Positions 63,229-64,000 of a stretch of 64,000 bases of DNA are shown here, piece after piece. A program made the translations under genes and the position numbers. The DNA lies in assembly GCF_039614725.1 (NCBI RefSeq), contig NZ_CP154859.1, positions 2,914,001 to 2,978,000 on the forward strand, in the 5' to 3' direction. The notes under the pieces are model-generated. The model was not told the DNA's origin. It ran no database searches and was given only the letters and a program-made list of their open reading frames with translations. Source of the stretch: Thauera sp. JM12B12 (GTDB lineage: Bacteria > Pseudomonadota > Gammaproteobacteria > Burkholderiales > Rhodocyclaceae). Numbering within the stretch: the stretch's first letter is position 1; every line of letters starts with the position of its first letter.

Positions 63229-64000
63229 TCCCTGCTGAAGCGCGCTTCCACCCGGCTCCACAGCACCAGCAGCGCCGGCAGCAGGATCAGCTCCATCAGC
63301 TGACCGGCAAGCAGCCCCACGGCCGTGAGCACCCCGAAGTGCGCGGTCGGCACGAAGCTTGAAGTCGCCAGCAGCAGGAACTGCGACACCAGCAGCAAGG
63401 AGGTGGCCAGTACCGCGCGCCCAGAGGCCTCGAAGCTGCGCGCCACCGCGAATACCGCGCCGTAGCCCTTCTTCCGGCGCTCCTGGTAGTTGTGGAAGAT
63501 ATGGATGGTGTCGTCGACGGTGATGCCGAGCACCACGCCCGCGATCAGCACTGTTGCCATGTCGAGGTAGATCCCCGCTGCCCCCATCAGGGCGAACACG
63601 AAGAACAGCGGCGCCAGGTTCGGCAGCATGCTGATCACAGCCGACGGGAAGGAGCGCCAAAGCAGGAACATGATCAGGAAGATCTGCCCGAACGCCCCCA
63701 GGAAGCTGTGCAACTGGCCGACGACAAGCAGATCTTCCTGATCGGCGAACAGGCGCCCGTAGCCCGCTGTCTGCCAGGTGAGCCCGGGGTCGTCGACCTC
63801 TGCGACCAAGGCGTCGATCTTGTCGATCACAGCCTGGATCGCGTTGGCGCCATGCACGTTCACATTGAGCAGGATGCGCATGCGCTGGAACTCGCCATTG
63901 ACCAGTTCCTGCAGGTCGCGCCCGTCGTAGATCAGCAGCAACTGGCTCAGCAGGCGGTCATCGTCAGGAAGCGTGCGAAAGGCGTCGTCCTCCTCGTTGA
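63225..64000 (-). CDS. RND/MMPL-family exporter (partial, 5' end off window)
   Basis: C-terminal 258 residues of a membrane exporter of the RND superfamily (hopanoid/fatty-acid-type 'predicted exporter' group). After a periplasmic loop come TM helices '[15 protein letters not shown]', '[20 protein letters not shown]' and '[20 protein letters not shown]', the last with the acidic GITVDDTIH motif conserved in MMPL/RND TM4/TM10. The last helices end in '[18 protein letters not shown]'. Stop TAA at 63227-63225 shares bases with the proB stop. Open to the right edge. Confidence 0.85.
   Translation of the reverse strand, partial: NEEDDAFRTLPDDDRLLSQLLLIYDGRDLQELVNGEFQRMRILLNVNVHGANAIQAVIDKIDALVAEVDDPGLTWQTAGYGRLFADQEDLLVVGQLHSFLGAFGQIFLIMFLLWRSFPSAVISMLPNLAPLFFVFALMGAAGIYLDMATVLIAGVVLGITVDDTIHIFHNYQERRKKGYGAVFAVARSFEASGRAVLATSLLLVSQFLLLATSSFVPTAHFGVLTAVGLLAGQLMELILLPALLVLWSRVEARFSRD

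Overview
The window is high-GC Gram-negative chromosomal DNA with almost every ORF in housekeeping or respiratory families. The rplU-rpmA-obgE-proB order, the 16-strand-type porin, class Ia ribonucleotide reductase, glcDEF, and the PQQ-linked catabolic genes suggest a betaproteobacterium, probably Rhodocyclales (Thauera/Azoarcus-like). This is inferred from gene content, not from a marker gene. No insertion sequence, prophage or CRISPR array was seen.

Left part (1-14.5 kb). A PQQ-associated catabolic block runs leftward: periplasmic binding protein, permease, two ABC ATPases and a secreted beta-propeller protein that runs off the left edge. Divergent from it is a regulatory operon (GAF-type sensor, NarX-like kinase, LuxR-type regulator). 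The 328-bp gap between them holds two opposed sigma-54-type promoters around one dyad. Then come a PhoD-like phosphatase, a DUF808 membrane protein and pqqABCDE (leftward, with an attenuator-like hairpin after pqqA).

Middle (14.5-34 kb). A PMR1-type P-type ATPase, a proline iminopeptidase and a TonB-dependent receptor resembling the PQQ importer PqqU/YncD. Then torECAD (TMAO respiration; the small torE gene is easily missed) behind four TTAA boxes, three of them spaced 21 bp apart. An AcoR-like sigma-54 activator follows, divergent from a Tat-exported flavocytochrome-c-type flavoprotein. Next are a DUF779 gene, an acetaldehyde dehydrogenase (exaC) and a porin, the last two each with a sigma-54 promoter. 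Together these suggest PQQ-dependent alcohol oxidation (the alcohol dehydrogenase itself is not in the window and may lie to the left), aldehyde oxidation, PQQ synthesis and PQQ recapture, wired to sigma-54.

34-45 kb. panE; a cobalamin riboswitch preceding a GNAT gene and nrdAB; gabD; tRNA-Pro(CGG); ispB; an orphan sugar/glycerol-phosphate-type binding protein; a lipoprotein; a broken aldo/keto reductase fragment; rlmM.

45-64 kb. rhlE, a degenerate EAL protein, the pnt transhydrogenase operon with a terminator overlapping a small downstream gene, a PP2C phosphatase, glcDEF (with a REP palindrome and a 42-bp tandem duplication inside the operon), a LysR regulator, a SulP transporter, rplU-rpmA-obgE-proB, and the C-terminal part of an RND exporter at the right edge. 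Three copies of a pseudomonad-like REP palindrome are scattered through the window.
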